Source of the DNA: Hormiphora californensis
Taxonomy: Eukaryota; Ctenophora; Tentaculata; Cydippida; Pleurobrachiidae
Direction of reading: 5' to 3'
Assembly (NCBI GenBank): GCA_020137815.1
Contig: CM035351.1
Span: 5,791,897-5,855,896 of the forward strand
DNA: 64,000 nt
Numbering within the stretch: position 1 is the first letter of the stretch; each line of letters begins with the position of its first letter. The notes beneath the pieces are model-generated. The model was not told the origin of the DNA. It searched no databases and saw only the letters and a list, made by a program, of their open reading frames with translations. The translations under genes were made by a program, and so were the position numbers. Positions 10,381-22,950 of the stretch are shown here, in pieces.

Positions 10381-13300
10381 GTACAGGGTTCACGAGCTAA
10401 AGTATTGCTTTTGTGGGATTAAAGAACCTCAACCGTGCTACGGAGCGTGATATGGTCGGGTGGAGATATAGAGTCATGAAGTGGGACAAATGGGAAGCAG
10501 GAAGTAGGAATGTAGAAAATGAATTTGAAGATGAACAGACAGGAACAGAGTGATAGAGTGAGAACTATTATAACAGTGTGATAAACAGAGTGGGCTAGGG
10601 ACATGGACAGAGAGATAATTTCTTTTGGAATGTGAATTCCTGAATCCTGCCTACTTTCTATTCACGTCTACTAAGATCATGACCGGGTGGGTACCGAAGT
10701 GCGGTATTTTATTGTCTGTCACCAGTGTGATAATGTGATCCTTGAATTCGGTGTTTCTTTTCTCTACAAATGAATTCTAATGAAAGACTAATGACCAACT
10801 CATGGGACGTCGTCTCATGAGACCTACTTCTACTAGTGTCGGCACTGCGGAGACATATCCAGTGTGGCCGAATGATCGGACAGACTACTTTTGTCCATTG
10901 CCAGCAGTAGATTCAGGATCATTTAGATTGATTTGATCTTTGAAATGTGATAGACATTGTAGTGAGGGGAAGTACTAAAATAGAAACAGAGAAATAGGAA
11001 GGTATCTCTTCTCATGGGGAGGCTACTAAATGAGGTTATCTTTGTAAGGTTATTATTCAGCTTTCCGTCCTGTAGCTTCTTATACTAGGGCTATTATAGG
11101 AAGTGAGTAGTCAACCGATTCGGAGAGAGCGAGAGAGAGAGAGTAAGGCAAAAGTGAGGAGAGAAAGGGAGAGAGAGAGCGAGAGAAGAAAGGGAGAGAG
11201 AACAGGGAGAGAGCTGAGTAAGCTACACAGTAGTCAACTAAACCCTGAGGGGGCTTGCAATTAGGAGTAGAACTCTCCCACAGGGCTTTCCAAACAGAGG
11301 AGGGGGAGGTGAGAGTAGAAAGAGTGAGAGTTAGCTGAATAAACATTGGTGAGCCGTCATTCAAACCAGGATACAACCCTTCTAAACTCTCTCTCTCTCT
11401 CCATCTATCTTTTCCCTCTCTCTCCATCCTCTCCTCCACTCCCCCCTGGCCCTCTCACTCTCTCATTCGTCATTCATTTGTCCGGTGAGGTAGACGTTTT
11501 AATCTCTCACTATATCCTCCTTCCTCATACCTCTAGATCTTCTTTGGTTCATTCCATCAATCTCTCATTCTCTCTATCTCTATGTCTGTCTCTCCTCTCC
11601 CTCCCTTTCTCTCTCCCCCCTCTCTCTCTCTCCCCCTCTCTCTCTCCATCTCTATCTTCCTCATTCCAATGGTATATTTCTCTATCGCCCCTCTCTCTCT
11701 AACTCTGTATCATATGCTTCTCTCAGTTCTCACGATTACTATCTTTCTATTCGCTGTCTTGATGACTTTGTGTCATTCCGCCCTAGTCTGGCGGGAGGAG
11801 GGGGCCAAAGCTACGGAGAATGAGAGAGAGATAGAAAGTGAGAGAACTATATTTATATCGCGACCATTAATCGAGTTTAAGATGCCACTTGGACGCGGAC
11901 GGTGATCTGCTGGGTGGGCGAAGAGGCGCCAGGTTGCCTGGGCTTCAATTCTCAGTGTGTGTTCCACCGCGGCGCGACCATGGATTGATGAACTTAGCAA
12001 GCATCTGAAGTTGTTTATTCAGCCGCGGCAGCGGACCACGTCTTTCTTCTCCTTCAATTTATTGTTTAGATCGTGCATGAGTTGTAAAGAAACGCGTTAT
12101 CGTCATTCACGGAGAGAGCGATAGACAGGGAGGGAGGGGGAATCTGAGAGAGAAAGATAGAATTTGAGAGAGAAACAGAGAGGGAGAGAGAGATACTAGA
12201 CAGAGGGGAAGATAGAGAGAGATAGAGAGATATGGTGAGTGATAGTAGATGGGACCACGGAGATTGCGTGCTATAAATTCACCCAGCCCTGTTCACCGGT
12301 TCACGGGAAATCATTCACGCCTACCCCCGCTCAAACCGAATGCGGGGGACAAGAGTTAGAGAACTCTGGTGGCTATCTCAACTCTTAATTCGCCCTAAAA
12401 CAAAAAAAGATGGCATGTCACTATTTCTACCCGGTTTGTAATAACTGTTCCCACGGATCAAAGCCCGTGAATGCCAAGTAAGGATTTCGCAATTAAGAAC
12501 CTGGAGAAGACCCAGTGTGATGGTGACCAATATTAAATTGAGCTTGTAACACTTGTAGGGTGGGATATTGCGAAATGAGGGGCTGCAGCTGTATGTTGTT
12601 CTCTCACAATCTTACAATTCATCCCTACCAATCGGATGATTACTCTCAAGAGCTAAGAGCTACCCAATTTTTATCGCCTAGCTGAGTTTCTCAATCGGCT
12701 AATGAATCACGAATCTTTAGATTTACGGGGGTCATAACACAAATTATTATGGATTTAGACAGCAAGAGAGAGGGAGAGGGAGAGGGGACGTGAGAATAAA
12801 GAAGCATTTCATGATGCGTAGAGAAAGTTTGAGTAATATTTTGAATTTGGCATAATAATAGCTGTGATTGAAATTTGAATGATATTCCCATTTCATTGTG
12901 AGCTCCAGTCATCTTTAGACAGTGACACCTGACAGGAAAACCTAAATCAAAGCTATAAGCACCTTGTATCTCACAGCTAACTGTAACGGTTGTCAGTAGA
13001 TAAGATACATATTCTCATGTTGTTGAATAAAAGATAAGTGGACCTCTCACAAACTCTTATCACGATAAAATGCAAGGCGTGGTAAGCAGGGATAAACCAA
13101 ACACATTGAATAGAGGGATACAACAAAGATAACGAATAGAAGGGGAGTGGCTTGGGGGTGTCGGCCGGAATTCCTAAATAGGATCATGAGTTAAAATAAA
13201 ATACGAGTCTGAGAGTGTGAGAACCAATATATTGGTTGTATACAAGATAACAAGAGAGAGAAAACAGGGAGACAGAGAAAATAGGGAGGGAAAGAGAATG

Positions 13301-14619
13301 CTGTTGCAATGTTGCGAGAATATGATTGGTCGAACAACTGCAGCACTACCGTTCAACTGATAAGCAACAAGTTGTGAGATGTAACGCCTCCTCCACCAGC
13401 CCAATCTGCTGCAGATCTCTCTCTCTCTCTCTCTCTGCATTGTTATCAGAGAGTCCCGATAACGCCTCTTCCCCAGGCCTCCCTCTGCAGCTACCAAACT
13501 CTGCGCTTATCTTTCTCTTTCTCTCACTCTCTGTCACACCGCGCGATGGTTCTTTGTTTCACGAACTCTCTTTCTTTGTTTGAGATTCTCGGTCGCACAT
13601 CAAGTTTATATTTGAAAGTTTGGGACATGCTATTATTATTTTTGTATGTAAGATGAACCTTACATTGAACCCTAATCCCTACTTTCTCTTCCCATACGTA
13701 GCAATTATCCATGAATCTGACGAATATCTCTCTGCTACTAACTGGAATGGATATCACCCTGCTTTCTCTCTCTCTCTCTCTCTTGCTGATAAAACCAAAC
13801 TGATTCTGATTACTGTTAGAGCCGACATTTTGGGATCAATACAGAACACATGCTACTATTAGATAGAGGAGGAGCATTGCACCAGACACGCTAACTTGGA
13901 AGCTGGGACCGCTATTCTTTGAGGTAGGAAAGAATTGCCACCTAGATCTATCTCTCACACAGCTCACAGCCGATATATGGTGGTATAGCTGCTGCAACAC
14001 GCTCATGACGCAATCTCCACCCACTAATTCTCACAGCACCTAAATTCCCTAGAACACCCTTCTATAAACACTTTTTGGCCAGTACTATCACAATCAATAA
14101 TCGCATTTCGAAATTCTAGTGAAAATCCGGTTCTTTTAGCTTGCAATCTGGGCCGTGAACAAACACCAGCTTCCCCTGTTCTCTTTCTCTGCATCTCTCC
14201 CTCTCTGTTCTAAGCTAGCTCGCTCTGTAGAGATTGGGGCACATGTGACTGGGCAACACTAGCCAATAGCGGCGCTGCAATCGACGTCGCGTGACATCTC
14301 TCCAGCCAATAGCAGAGCACTTTGTGAGGAGAGAGGGAGTCACGCAGTGCGCTGAGCCGGCCTCTCGAGTAGACATTGCGCAGCTCGCACGTGAAGGTCA
14401 TTCCCCTCCTTCGCAGAGCTGAGGTGCCCTCTGATTGGACGTTGGTCCGCTGACCCGTTATCGAGTAGTTAAGACTCCCTCAGATTTATGACCACTGCGA
14501 CAGTCCTAGTATCACACGTGACATCTTTCATGATTTTTGGGAGTATCTCCCCATCTGACTTTAGTTCTTACTTGGACACTTTCCGATTGCTATAACCCAA
14601 CTTGTCTTAAGTTTACACT
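10381..14619. other. gene-free stretch
   Basis: About 4.2 kb with no supported gene on either strand. It holds scattered short CT/GA tracts (11120-11220, 11385-11460, 11560-11710, 12110-12235, 13410-13440, 13765-13785). The open frames are short and reflect these tracts. Confidence 0.5.
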
Positions 14620-17600
14620 ATGCTTGTTCAAAACGTCTTCAACTCGACTGCCGTGCCCATTTCCCAGAACACTAAGAAAGGTATGTTGACAGAGGTTCAC
14701 CGCACATGTTTTTTCTAAGTCACAATAACACAATTTTATATAAACCACCTGCAATATACCCATGTTATTGCACCCACCTACTGCAGCTATCACTGTTATA
14801 GGTCCTATAGGTTCATAATATATCTGAACTTTACTTATATTATTTTACCAAACTTTTATAAAATTTATAAACCAACACACAACACTACCACACACACATG
14901 GTAGACCCACAGCACAACCCAAGCTATGTTATCAAGGTAGATCGCATCAAGTTATAATATTTTAACACATCCCTCCAACTTCAATAAAATATAGCACACT
15001 GTTATAGCCCCACACCATTTCCCCAGTGCCACTATCACCACACAAATATTACCATAGCACCGTACAGGATCCTATAGCATTATAGGGGAGGGGTCTATTA
15101 GATCGGGTTCATGGGACTTCATACTGATATAGCACTCATCTAACATTGATAATATTTCCACTGCAATATTCAACCCTATTCTAGCTGCATTGGTAGGTTT
15201 AGTCATGGCCGGCTAGGGAATACTATCTTGTGGCACCGGAGAAATATCCTCCAAAAATTTATCCACCACTTCATGAAGTGTAAAATAGCCGGTGAAGCTT
15301 CACCCGTTATTTTACAAGCTCAATGGATTTTTAGGTGCATCTCCCCGGTTCACTGGGCCAATATCACTATCAGTAAAAATTCCTTGGCCGATCTATCACT
15401 GCATGGCCCATTGTATCACAGCTCTGCATCTGGTCCCACATGGAACAGTCCAATTTCTGCATTTCTTCAACAATTTATTTGCACTACACCATCCAGCTGT
15501 GAAACAATGCATGTATCTCATTCCCTTTTTTCACATCTCAGCTCATGCAATTTTGTTCATGTGTGTCCATGAGGGTTGGCGGGCTGAAGTGGAACCCTCC
15601 GGGCTTTCCAATGGGTATTCTCCCGCCATTGCGCACACAGCGCAACCTATCCCTCTTTGTTTCTCTTCGCGATCCTTTATTACTAAGCCGTCTTCAATCC
15701 TTAGCCCCTCCAGAAAACATGATTTTAGGTAAAATAATCATCTCAGCTCTATCGCACTATTTTTCTATGGCTCACAGTATTTTTCTCTGCACTATCACAA
15801 ACATCATCACATTATGAAATACAGAATATTTAAAAAAATTTCAATAACTTCAACCACACAATAAACAACACATTTATTTTATCGTGACTAGGGCTGCACA
15901 GATTTTTCCAAATATTATCATATCAGAAAAAATAGGCCATTTGGCCAGTTCTCTCATTATATTTATCACTGATAAAATATTTCCTGGTCGCTAACACAAT
16001 TTTTCCTTCCCTCAGAAAAGCGTTTCCTGTGCGATGTGTGCAACAAACAATTCCAGCACAAGGGAAACCTCAACTCCCATATGAGATCGCATACCGGAGA
16101 ACGGCCATACAGCTGTGATGTGTGCGATAAGCGGTTCTCTACCTCTGGCATCCTCAAGACCCATATGAGAACACACACAGGCGAGAAACCTTATCTCTGC
16201 GATACCTGTGGCAAGCGGTTCTCTCACATCGGCATTCTCAAGGTAATTTAGCTTGCAATATTGCAATATTTTTGTCTTGTACCATCAGCCTTTTTGCCCT
16301 CCTGATCGGACTTGTGTCCCCGAATATTTGATTGTGATAAAAATTAGCACACCACCTATTTGCCTTGCTCCTAAAATCTTCGCATAATTTTTGTTAACAG
16401 CTTGGAAATATTCTGAAGCCTCTTCCTGTGAATTCCTATAATAATTTTCTGATACAAGAAATATTTTTTTCGGTGCCTACTGCCTAGAAATATTTGTTGT
16501 TTCAGTAAAAATAAAAATATCTCGGGGCGGCATAACCATTGGAAAATCGCACATCGCACAACTTATCATAATCGCAGGATGGCCGAAAAAATATTTCTTG
16601 TATCAGAAAATTATTAGGAAGCGCAGAAAAAAAGTTCAGCGATTTTCAAGCTGTTTTAAAAATTATTCTGCTTTATCTTGCCTCCTGAACTGATTATATT
16701 TCCTGTTTCGATCTCAGCACGACATTTGAACTACAATGCCACCTGCAGAAACTTGATGATACCTCATGGGCTTGCCCTACCATTCATCTATAATATTGCA
16801 ATATTTCTCCCTGGCCCTAACAAAGTGCAATATTACCACCTAATGCCTGATTTATTTGTGCTCAACTGGTGTAGATATTTTTTCTCTGTCTCGCCATCCC
16901 ATTTTTTTTGTTGCTTGATCGCACTTGAGTGATCGCACGGCTACATTTTTATCTGCACCCCTGACTATAGCCCATGCTATATTTTTGCACTGGCCATTTG
17001 TTGACCCCCTTGCTCAACAACTGGCCACAGCTTTAGTTTTATCATATCACGACCTTTCTTATGAACTTATTGCCTACCTTTTGAACAGTTCTCTGACCCA
17101 TATCTTTCCCTCTCAGAACCACATGCTGACCCACAGTGGCGAGCGACCCCACCGTTGTCCCATTCCTGATTGTGGAAAGGACTACAGTCGTGCTGCCAAC
17201 CTGAAAATCCACATGCGATCTCATACCGGTGAGTTCTCGTTCTTTGTTTTATTCGATCTGATAGTTTTGCTGGTAGCAAGCTCAGCTCTGTATACCACGA
17301 GCAAGCTGGTGTGAGCGCGGCGCGACCTGGTGAAGACTCATTCTCCGCCATTGCTGAACAGATGGGCTTTGCGAAATTTTTAGGCGGGCACCCTCGGGGC
17401 GAGTTGCATTGAAAGAGGGGGTGATTCTTTCTATGTCTCTCTGTCATTAGACGCCCTCTTAATAACTGCTCAGGGGCTTGACTGCTCATTGCAGCTGTGA
17501 ATAGTAATTCTATTTACCGCACACAATGAGCCACAGTTGAAGCAGGAAACTGCAAAAAACGTGCCCAAACTCAATTTAACCTGAGCTCTTAGTACAGAAA

Positions 17601-18958
17601 ACTGACCCATACCCTTCCCCAGGTGAACGACCCTTCCGATGCGAGTACCCGAAATGTGAGTGGAGTTTTGTCTCCAGTACCGACCTGAAGGTTCACCTGA
17701 AGTCGCACACCGGGGAGAAGCCCTTTACCTGCAATGTCAGTGGGTGTGGACAACAGTTTACCGATCACGGCAACCTGAAGAGCCACATCATGTCCCATAA
17801 CAGCAACAACAAGAATGTTACTTCCCGAACCCCTGAGCCAGCTCCCATTGCCGTGAGGAGAACAGTTGCCGCAGTCGATCACCTCCCCAGCTACAAACTT
17901 ATCGCTCTTGATGGTAAGTTTCAGATTGTTGTTTGAGATATGGTGTAGCGCGAGCGCTCTTTGTCTTGCTAGAGGGGTCCATGATTGAAGATTTATCTCT
18001 CGCGCTCCGGCGCGATCTCAGGCGCAACTATTTTTTCTTTGTTCTTTGTGTGTTGACCCAATCATGTTTCTAACCTATACCCCTTCTTTCAGGTGACTTC
18101 CAAAAGACCTTCGTTGAGCAGATGAAGCCAGTTCAGCAATTGTACGCCTGTTCTGAGTGCTCCAAAGGATTTGATGCTCTGGCCAAGCTGAAGCTCCACA
18201 TCAAGGAACACGACACCATCACCGATACCCGGCCGTACAAATGTGGCGATTGTGCGAAGAAGTTCTCTCAGCCGCGGAACATCCACCGACATATGGTTCT
18301 GAGCCACGGACAACCCGAAACAACCGGACCCTTCACCCTCGCCCTCATGTCTCCCGAGAGGACGCCCTTTGCTGACAAAAACGAGCAGACCACAGTTCAG
18401 AGGGGGAGAAAGAGGCCCCTGGATGAGCTCCACAAGTCGGCCTTTACACCCGTCGCCAAGTCGCCCACCACCTCACCAAATGGGAAGACCAGCCCCGGAC
18501 TAAATCAGCTGTTTATCACAGGCGTGAAGAGCCTCCGAGAGGACCCAACAACTGTTCTGCAACTGCAACAGGAGAAAAACACGCTGGTGATTAAAAAGGA
18601 GAAAGTCTCCCCTGCCCGTGTTCACCCCTACAGCAGGCCAGGACCTAGGAAAGTTGCCCCTGCTACCCGACCTGTTCTTCCCAAGATCGCCCCTAAACCA
18701 GCACCAAAGGTGGAGAAAACCGTCACACCTCCTCCTCCTCCTGCAGCCCCTACCCCTGCTCCCCTGCGCCTTCACACACCCGAGAACGTGCACAATGTGA
18801 CATTTGTGGATGAGCTGAGATATGCTGCTGTTGCTGCTTCCTTTAACATGATGGTACAGGGTGCCATGGCCTACCGAACCTACCAGACCCTCCGGTGCTT
18901 CTACAAGTGCCTGACCACCGCTAAACAGTCCGTGGAACTGGGTGCCATGCCTTGGTGA
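14620..18958 (+). CDS. C2H2 zinc-finger protein with eight fingers (five exons)
   Basis: Probable nuclear DNA-binding protein. Exons 14620-14680, 16016-16242, 17117-17228, 17623-17913 and 18093-18958 join in phase with GT-AG borders to give 518 residues. Eight C2H2 fingers are visible: [16 protein letters not shown] and CDTCGKRF (the third spans an intron), then [20 protein letters not shown] and [10 protein letters not shown], whose CX4C spacing is TFIIIA-like, and finally CSECSKGF and CGDCAKKF. The linkers are canonical TGEKP-type for the first six; the last two are separated by about 40 residues of unique sequence. The C-terminal half is Pro/Lys-rich with GRKRP as a possible nuclear signal, and ends in a conserved-looking hydrophobic segment ([16 protein letters not shown]). 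No specific orthologue is recognised. An extra exon inside the 1.3-kb first intron cannot be excluded. Confidence 0.85.
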
Positions 18959-20235
18959 AGGAAGGATGGAAGTTAGCACAGCGTGCAGCACTGTTGATCT
19001 GTGGTGAGGATGGAAAGAAAGAGAGAGGTAACTCGATCAGGGAGCTCGTGATGTGACACCCGGTCCAGCCAGTTGAGACACTCTCGACTGGAAACTGAGG
19101 ACCAACCCCAAGGATTTAACTGCGAAGAGCTACAGCTAAGAGGACGAGTAACTTACGAATGAAGAACGAATGAAATGAAAGAAAAAAGCCACAAACTGTA
19201 ACTGTATCATATTGCAATTTATACAGAAGCTTTTGGAGAGCAAGTTTAGTTATTTATTTATTTTTTACCATTTTTATGTCTGAGATAATATCTAAAGGCG
19301 TTACCCTAAAACAAAGATACTGCTTTTTACTTTTCTTAACTCGGGGCTGGAGAGAATGTGGTATCTTCTCAGTTCTCTAAATTATCAGAGGTGGACAGTC
19401 CATCTCTAGCATCTCTCTTTGTCGATTGCTAATATAAGCTGGTGTCGAACGTGGCTGTATCGTAGCATAGGCAGGTCGATCACCGGGCCCACTCTAAGCA
19501 ATCCGGTCGCCGGTCGGTATCTCTAGCCTCCTGGTACAAGTCTGAGCTGACTTTTTTACTGCCCTCGCAGCGAGTAGCGACGCCGACAGCTGCATGCATT
19601 AAGCGGCCTCTGCTCTGTGACTCAGTGTGAGGGTGAGGGGCAGCGTAATTGTCAAGAGGTTGTGTTTGTTCGTCAGTGTTTTTAAAGAAGATGACGCCGG
19701 CCGTGAAGGTTTCTTGAAGGTTCTACCGAGATCGAGACAAAGAACCCGTACCTGAACCTGAGCTGCTCAGGTGCAACCTTCCATGGTTGACAGGTGATCC
19801 AGGTGATGCGAGATGGTGCGCGCGCAGGTTATACCGTGTGGTTGCGCGGTCCATTCTACCTTGAATGCACCGCGCCCTACAGACATAACACTTGGAGACT
19901 GCTAGCGGGGATTGGAACGTAAAAACATCATTTGCATTTTGCATCCCACCTCCATCTATGTTGCAAGATTTTTTGATTTTTAAGAAAGCAAGAGAAATAC
20001 CACCTCCCCCTCCAATTATACTGAAAATGTTCAAATTGTCGACCTCTACGGAATCCAAAATAAGGACCCTACGTCAAATCAATGAGGCTTGTTTGAAATA
20101 AAAAGAAGGCAAAATGGTGAACATTAACAATGTTAAATAATATTTCAATCTATATTTTCGTTCATCTCAACAGTTTAACAACAGTTCAGATACGCAATAT
20201 TACAGCCAACAACCGCAACCAGCTGATAAGTATAA
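18959..20235. other. 3' flank and gene-free stretch
   Basis: The 3' untranslated region of the zinc-finger gene probably occupies the first few hundred bases. Nothing else is supported to the MITE at 20236. Confidence 0.45.
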
Positions 20236-20406
20236 CAGTCGGACCCCGATTTAGTGGCATCCTCGGGGGAAAGGGTTTTGTCCACAAAATCGGGGTGTCC
20301 ACTAAATCAGGGTCAAATAATGGTAATTTCCTATATCGGGGGGAAAAATCCTGCCACTAAATTGGGGTGCCACTAAATCAGGGGCCACTAAATCGGGGTC
20401 CGACTG
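20236..20406. mobile_element. pogo/Tigger-like MITE, copy 1 (171 bp)
   Basis: A perfect 23-bp terminal inverted repeat starts 'cagtcggaccccgattta' and ends with its complement '...atcggggtccgactg'. The ends sit in TA-rich sequence. The internal part repeats the 'aaatcggggt' motif. A CAGTCGGACCCCGATT-type end is typical of pogo/Tigger-type Tc1-mariner elements (family knowledge). No coding capacity. Confidence 0.85.
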
Positions 20407-20410
20407 TATA

Positions 20411-22818
20411 TAGTAGAGTCGATAACTACATCGACCTCTCCCAATTGTTCCAGTTTTTGTCACATCTGTTTGGAGCCTCGACACGACCTCTAAACAGGTG
20501 TTACTTTTTCACAAACTGTTTTCATCTTGGTGTAATCAGCAGTTGAAATGTTGTTGATCATAACAAAAACCTGACTAAATTTTTTCAACTTGGGGTAAAA
20601 CCATGGGTGTCAAAAGTTAGCTCTAGGTCCCCTGAGTAACCATACGGAGACTCCAAGAGATATTTCAAGCCGTTATCCTGTAATCATTAATCCCGGTAGA
20701 GCACATATTTGAGTATGGACGTACGTGCAATTGCCTACAACCTCAACTTTAATGTATAACGTTAATGTGCGTCTCTCTCTTTTCTCCCCCTTGAGAAAGA
20801 GTTATCTCGCGCGGCGCAACCGCACGTGCGGTTTTTCCAGAGAGAGTGAGAGACATACAATAACATGTAAACAGCCTGCCAGCGCTCACGTACGTCCGCA
20901 TTGTATTTTTTTCTCCACCGGGATTAATGATTACGGGAGAACGGCTTGAAATATCTCTTAGAGTCTCCGGATGGTTACTCAGGGGACCTAGAGCTAACTT
21001 TTGACACCCATGGTTTTACCCCAAGTTGAAAAAATTTAGTCAGGTTTTTGTTATGATCAGCAACATTTCAACTGCTGATTACACCAAGATAATAATAATA
21101 ATAATAATAATAATATTCCGCGCTTATATACCGCCCATACCCGACGGAAATATGTCAAAATATTGGCGATGCTCCGTCTGGTCATCAGAGCGGTATATCC
21201 TCGAGTAAATATATGACACACACAAACACTCTGGTTGAAAAAGACAATATATAGAAGCCGATATAACTGGACTTATAAAACTGGTGGAAAAAACTGGTCC
21301 CATAAACCTGTAGATATAAATTTAAAACACACTATACTCACACCTGTTAGGAAAAAAGGATACTAGGTAGTGATTTAATAGCATGGCTAGAGAGAAGATG
21401 ACACCGATTGCCCGCAGGCTCCACAACTACAACAAACATTACAACTCAGCCGCGGGTTCCCCATCACCCACTCCAAATGCACCAACGAAGAGATGTGTCT
21501 TCAGACGGGCCTTGAATGTATCCACATTGGGGATTGATCTGAGCTCAAGAGGTAACTCATTCCAAATAGTAGGCAGGAACACTGATAGTCTCCTACGTCT
21601 CAACTTAGAGTTGGCGTTGATACTTGTCATCTTTGGGTGTTTTAATCTGTACGGATCAGTAACACTAGTCATCCTTGTTGTCCTGGAGAGACCCCAGCTG
21701 TCATCAAGTGGCACCATTTCCTGGAGGTAACGGGGAGCTGTTCCATAGACTATTTTGTAGGCGATCAGACAGGCTTTGAAGTCCAGTCTGTAGGAGATGG
21801 GCAAGATATGGCACTGCCTGAAGTATTCCAAATAGCTTTCCTGGTGTCCATGGATGTTGTATATAAAGCGCACACAGGCGTTGAGAAGTTTCTGGAGCCC
21901 ACTGAGAACTCGAACCGGAAGTCCACAGTACAGTATGTTACTGTAATCAATTCTTGATATGATCAATTGTTTGACCAACATTATCTTTGTTGGAATATCA
22001 AAACACCTGTGCAACTGCCAGAGATTCCGTAATGCCAATCCACACTGCTTTCTCACATTGTTGACCTGTCGTTCAAGATTGAGATTGTGATCCAGGAGGA
22101 TTCCTAGGGTTTTCCCGGTTGTTCCACTACATTCACTAGGGGAGATTTCTGTTCCTCCAAAGTTAATGACTGGATCGAAAGTGACCTTGCCCAAGGAACT
22201 GCGCTTTCCAAGAAGGATGAATTCTGTCTTAGCCTCGTTGCACTTCAACCACTGTCCCACCATCCACCGCTTCACCTTCGCCAGACATTCCTCAATATCC
22301 ACCTTTGCCTCCGACCAGCCAGTAGAATCTGTAGGAACCAGACTCACATAGAGCTGGGAGTCGTCCGCATATAACTTTATCCTGAGTCCATATGGTTCCA
22401 CAATGTCCTGTACAGCCTCAATGTATAGTAGAAACAAAATAGGACCCAGGAGGGACCCTTGGGGCACTCCACAGAGTAAGGCCAGAGTATCCGAGAGACA
22501 CTCACCAACCGAGACTCTACAAGATCTGGAACTCAGGTAGCTCTTAAACCATTGAAGAGGATCACCATCCACTCCAAAACGTTTCTGCAGCACCTCTAAC
22601 AACTTCTCGTGATCCACTGTGTCAAACGCAGCGCTCATGTCCAAACATATGAGAGCCACAACATTTCCTTTATCCATCTCCCCTAACACATCATCGAACA
22701 TACATGAAAACAGTTTGTGAAAAAGTAACACCTGTTTAGAGGTCGTGTCGAGGCTCCAAACAGATGTGACAAAAACTGGAACAATTGGGAGAGGTCGATG
22801 TAGTTATCGACTCTACTA
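20411..22818. mobile_element. long inverted-repeat (foldback) element carrying a LINE insertion
   Basis: The outer arm 20411-20525 is matched in reverse complement by 22704-22818. The inner arm 20526-about 20735 is matched by about 20885-21088. The two right-hand pieces are contiguous except for about 1.6 kb of LINE sequence at 21089-22703. The original element was therefore about 790 bp with arms of about 320 bp and a loop of about 150 bp. The ends read 'tagtagagtcgataacta' and its complement. Confidence 0.85.
21089..22731 (-). mobile_element. CR1/Jockey-type LINE fragment, reverse transcriptase
   Basis: A minus-strand frame of 430 codons (22731-21439) encodes the C-terminal half of a reverse transcriptase. 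It contains LDMSAAFDTVDH (palm), GVPQGSLLGP, YADDSQLY (catalytic box) and the C-terminal SINANSKLRRRR...NELPLELRS block. The first ten codons or so overlap the flanking inverted-repeat arm, so the insertion itself is 21089-22703. The 3' end is an (ATT)n tail at 21089-21112. Upstream parts (endonuclease, RT N-terminus) are missing, so this is a 5'-truncated copy. Confidence 0.9.
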
Positions 22819-22950
22819 ATAACTATACCGGCATTGTTATTATTTTCAATAGTTGTCCCTACAGCTAGGATCAGGAAAAACAGGATAAAAACAAATAAAT
22901 ATTACACACTGGGGGACCCCCTCTCAAATTCCCCAATCTCACTGAACATC

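Noticed and set aside
15228-15817. Open frames inside the first intron of the zinc-finger gene
   Set aside because: No recognisable domain. Exon 1 and exon 2 already join in correct phase without them. An alternative exon is possible but not supported.
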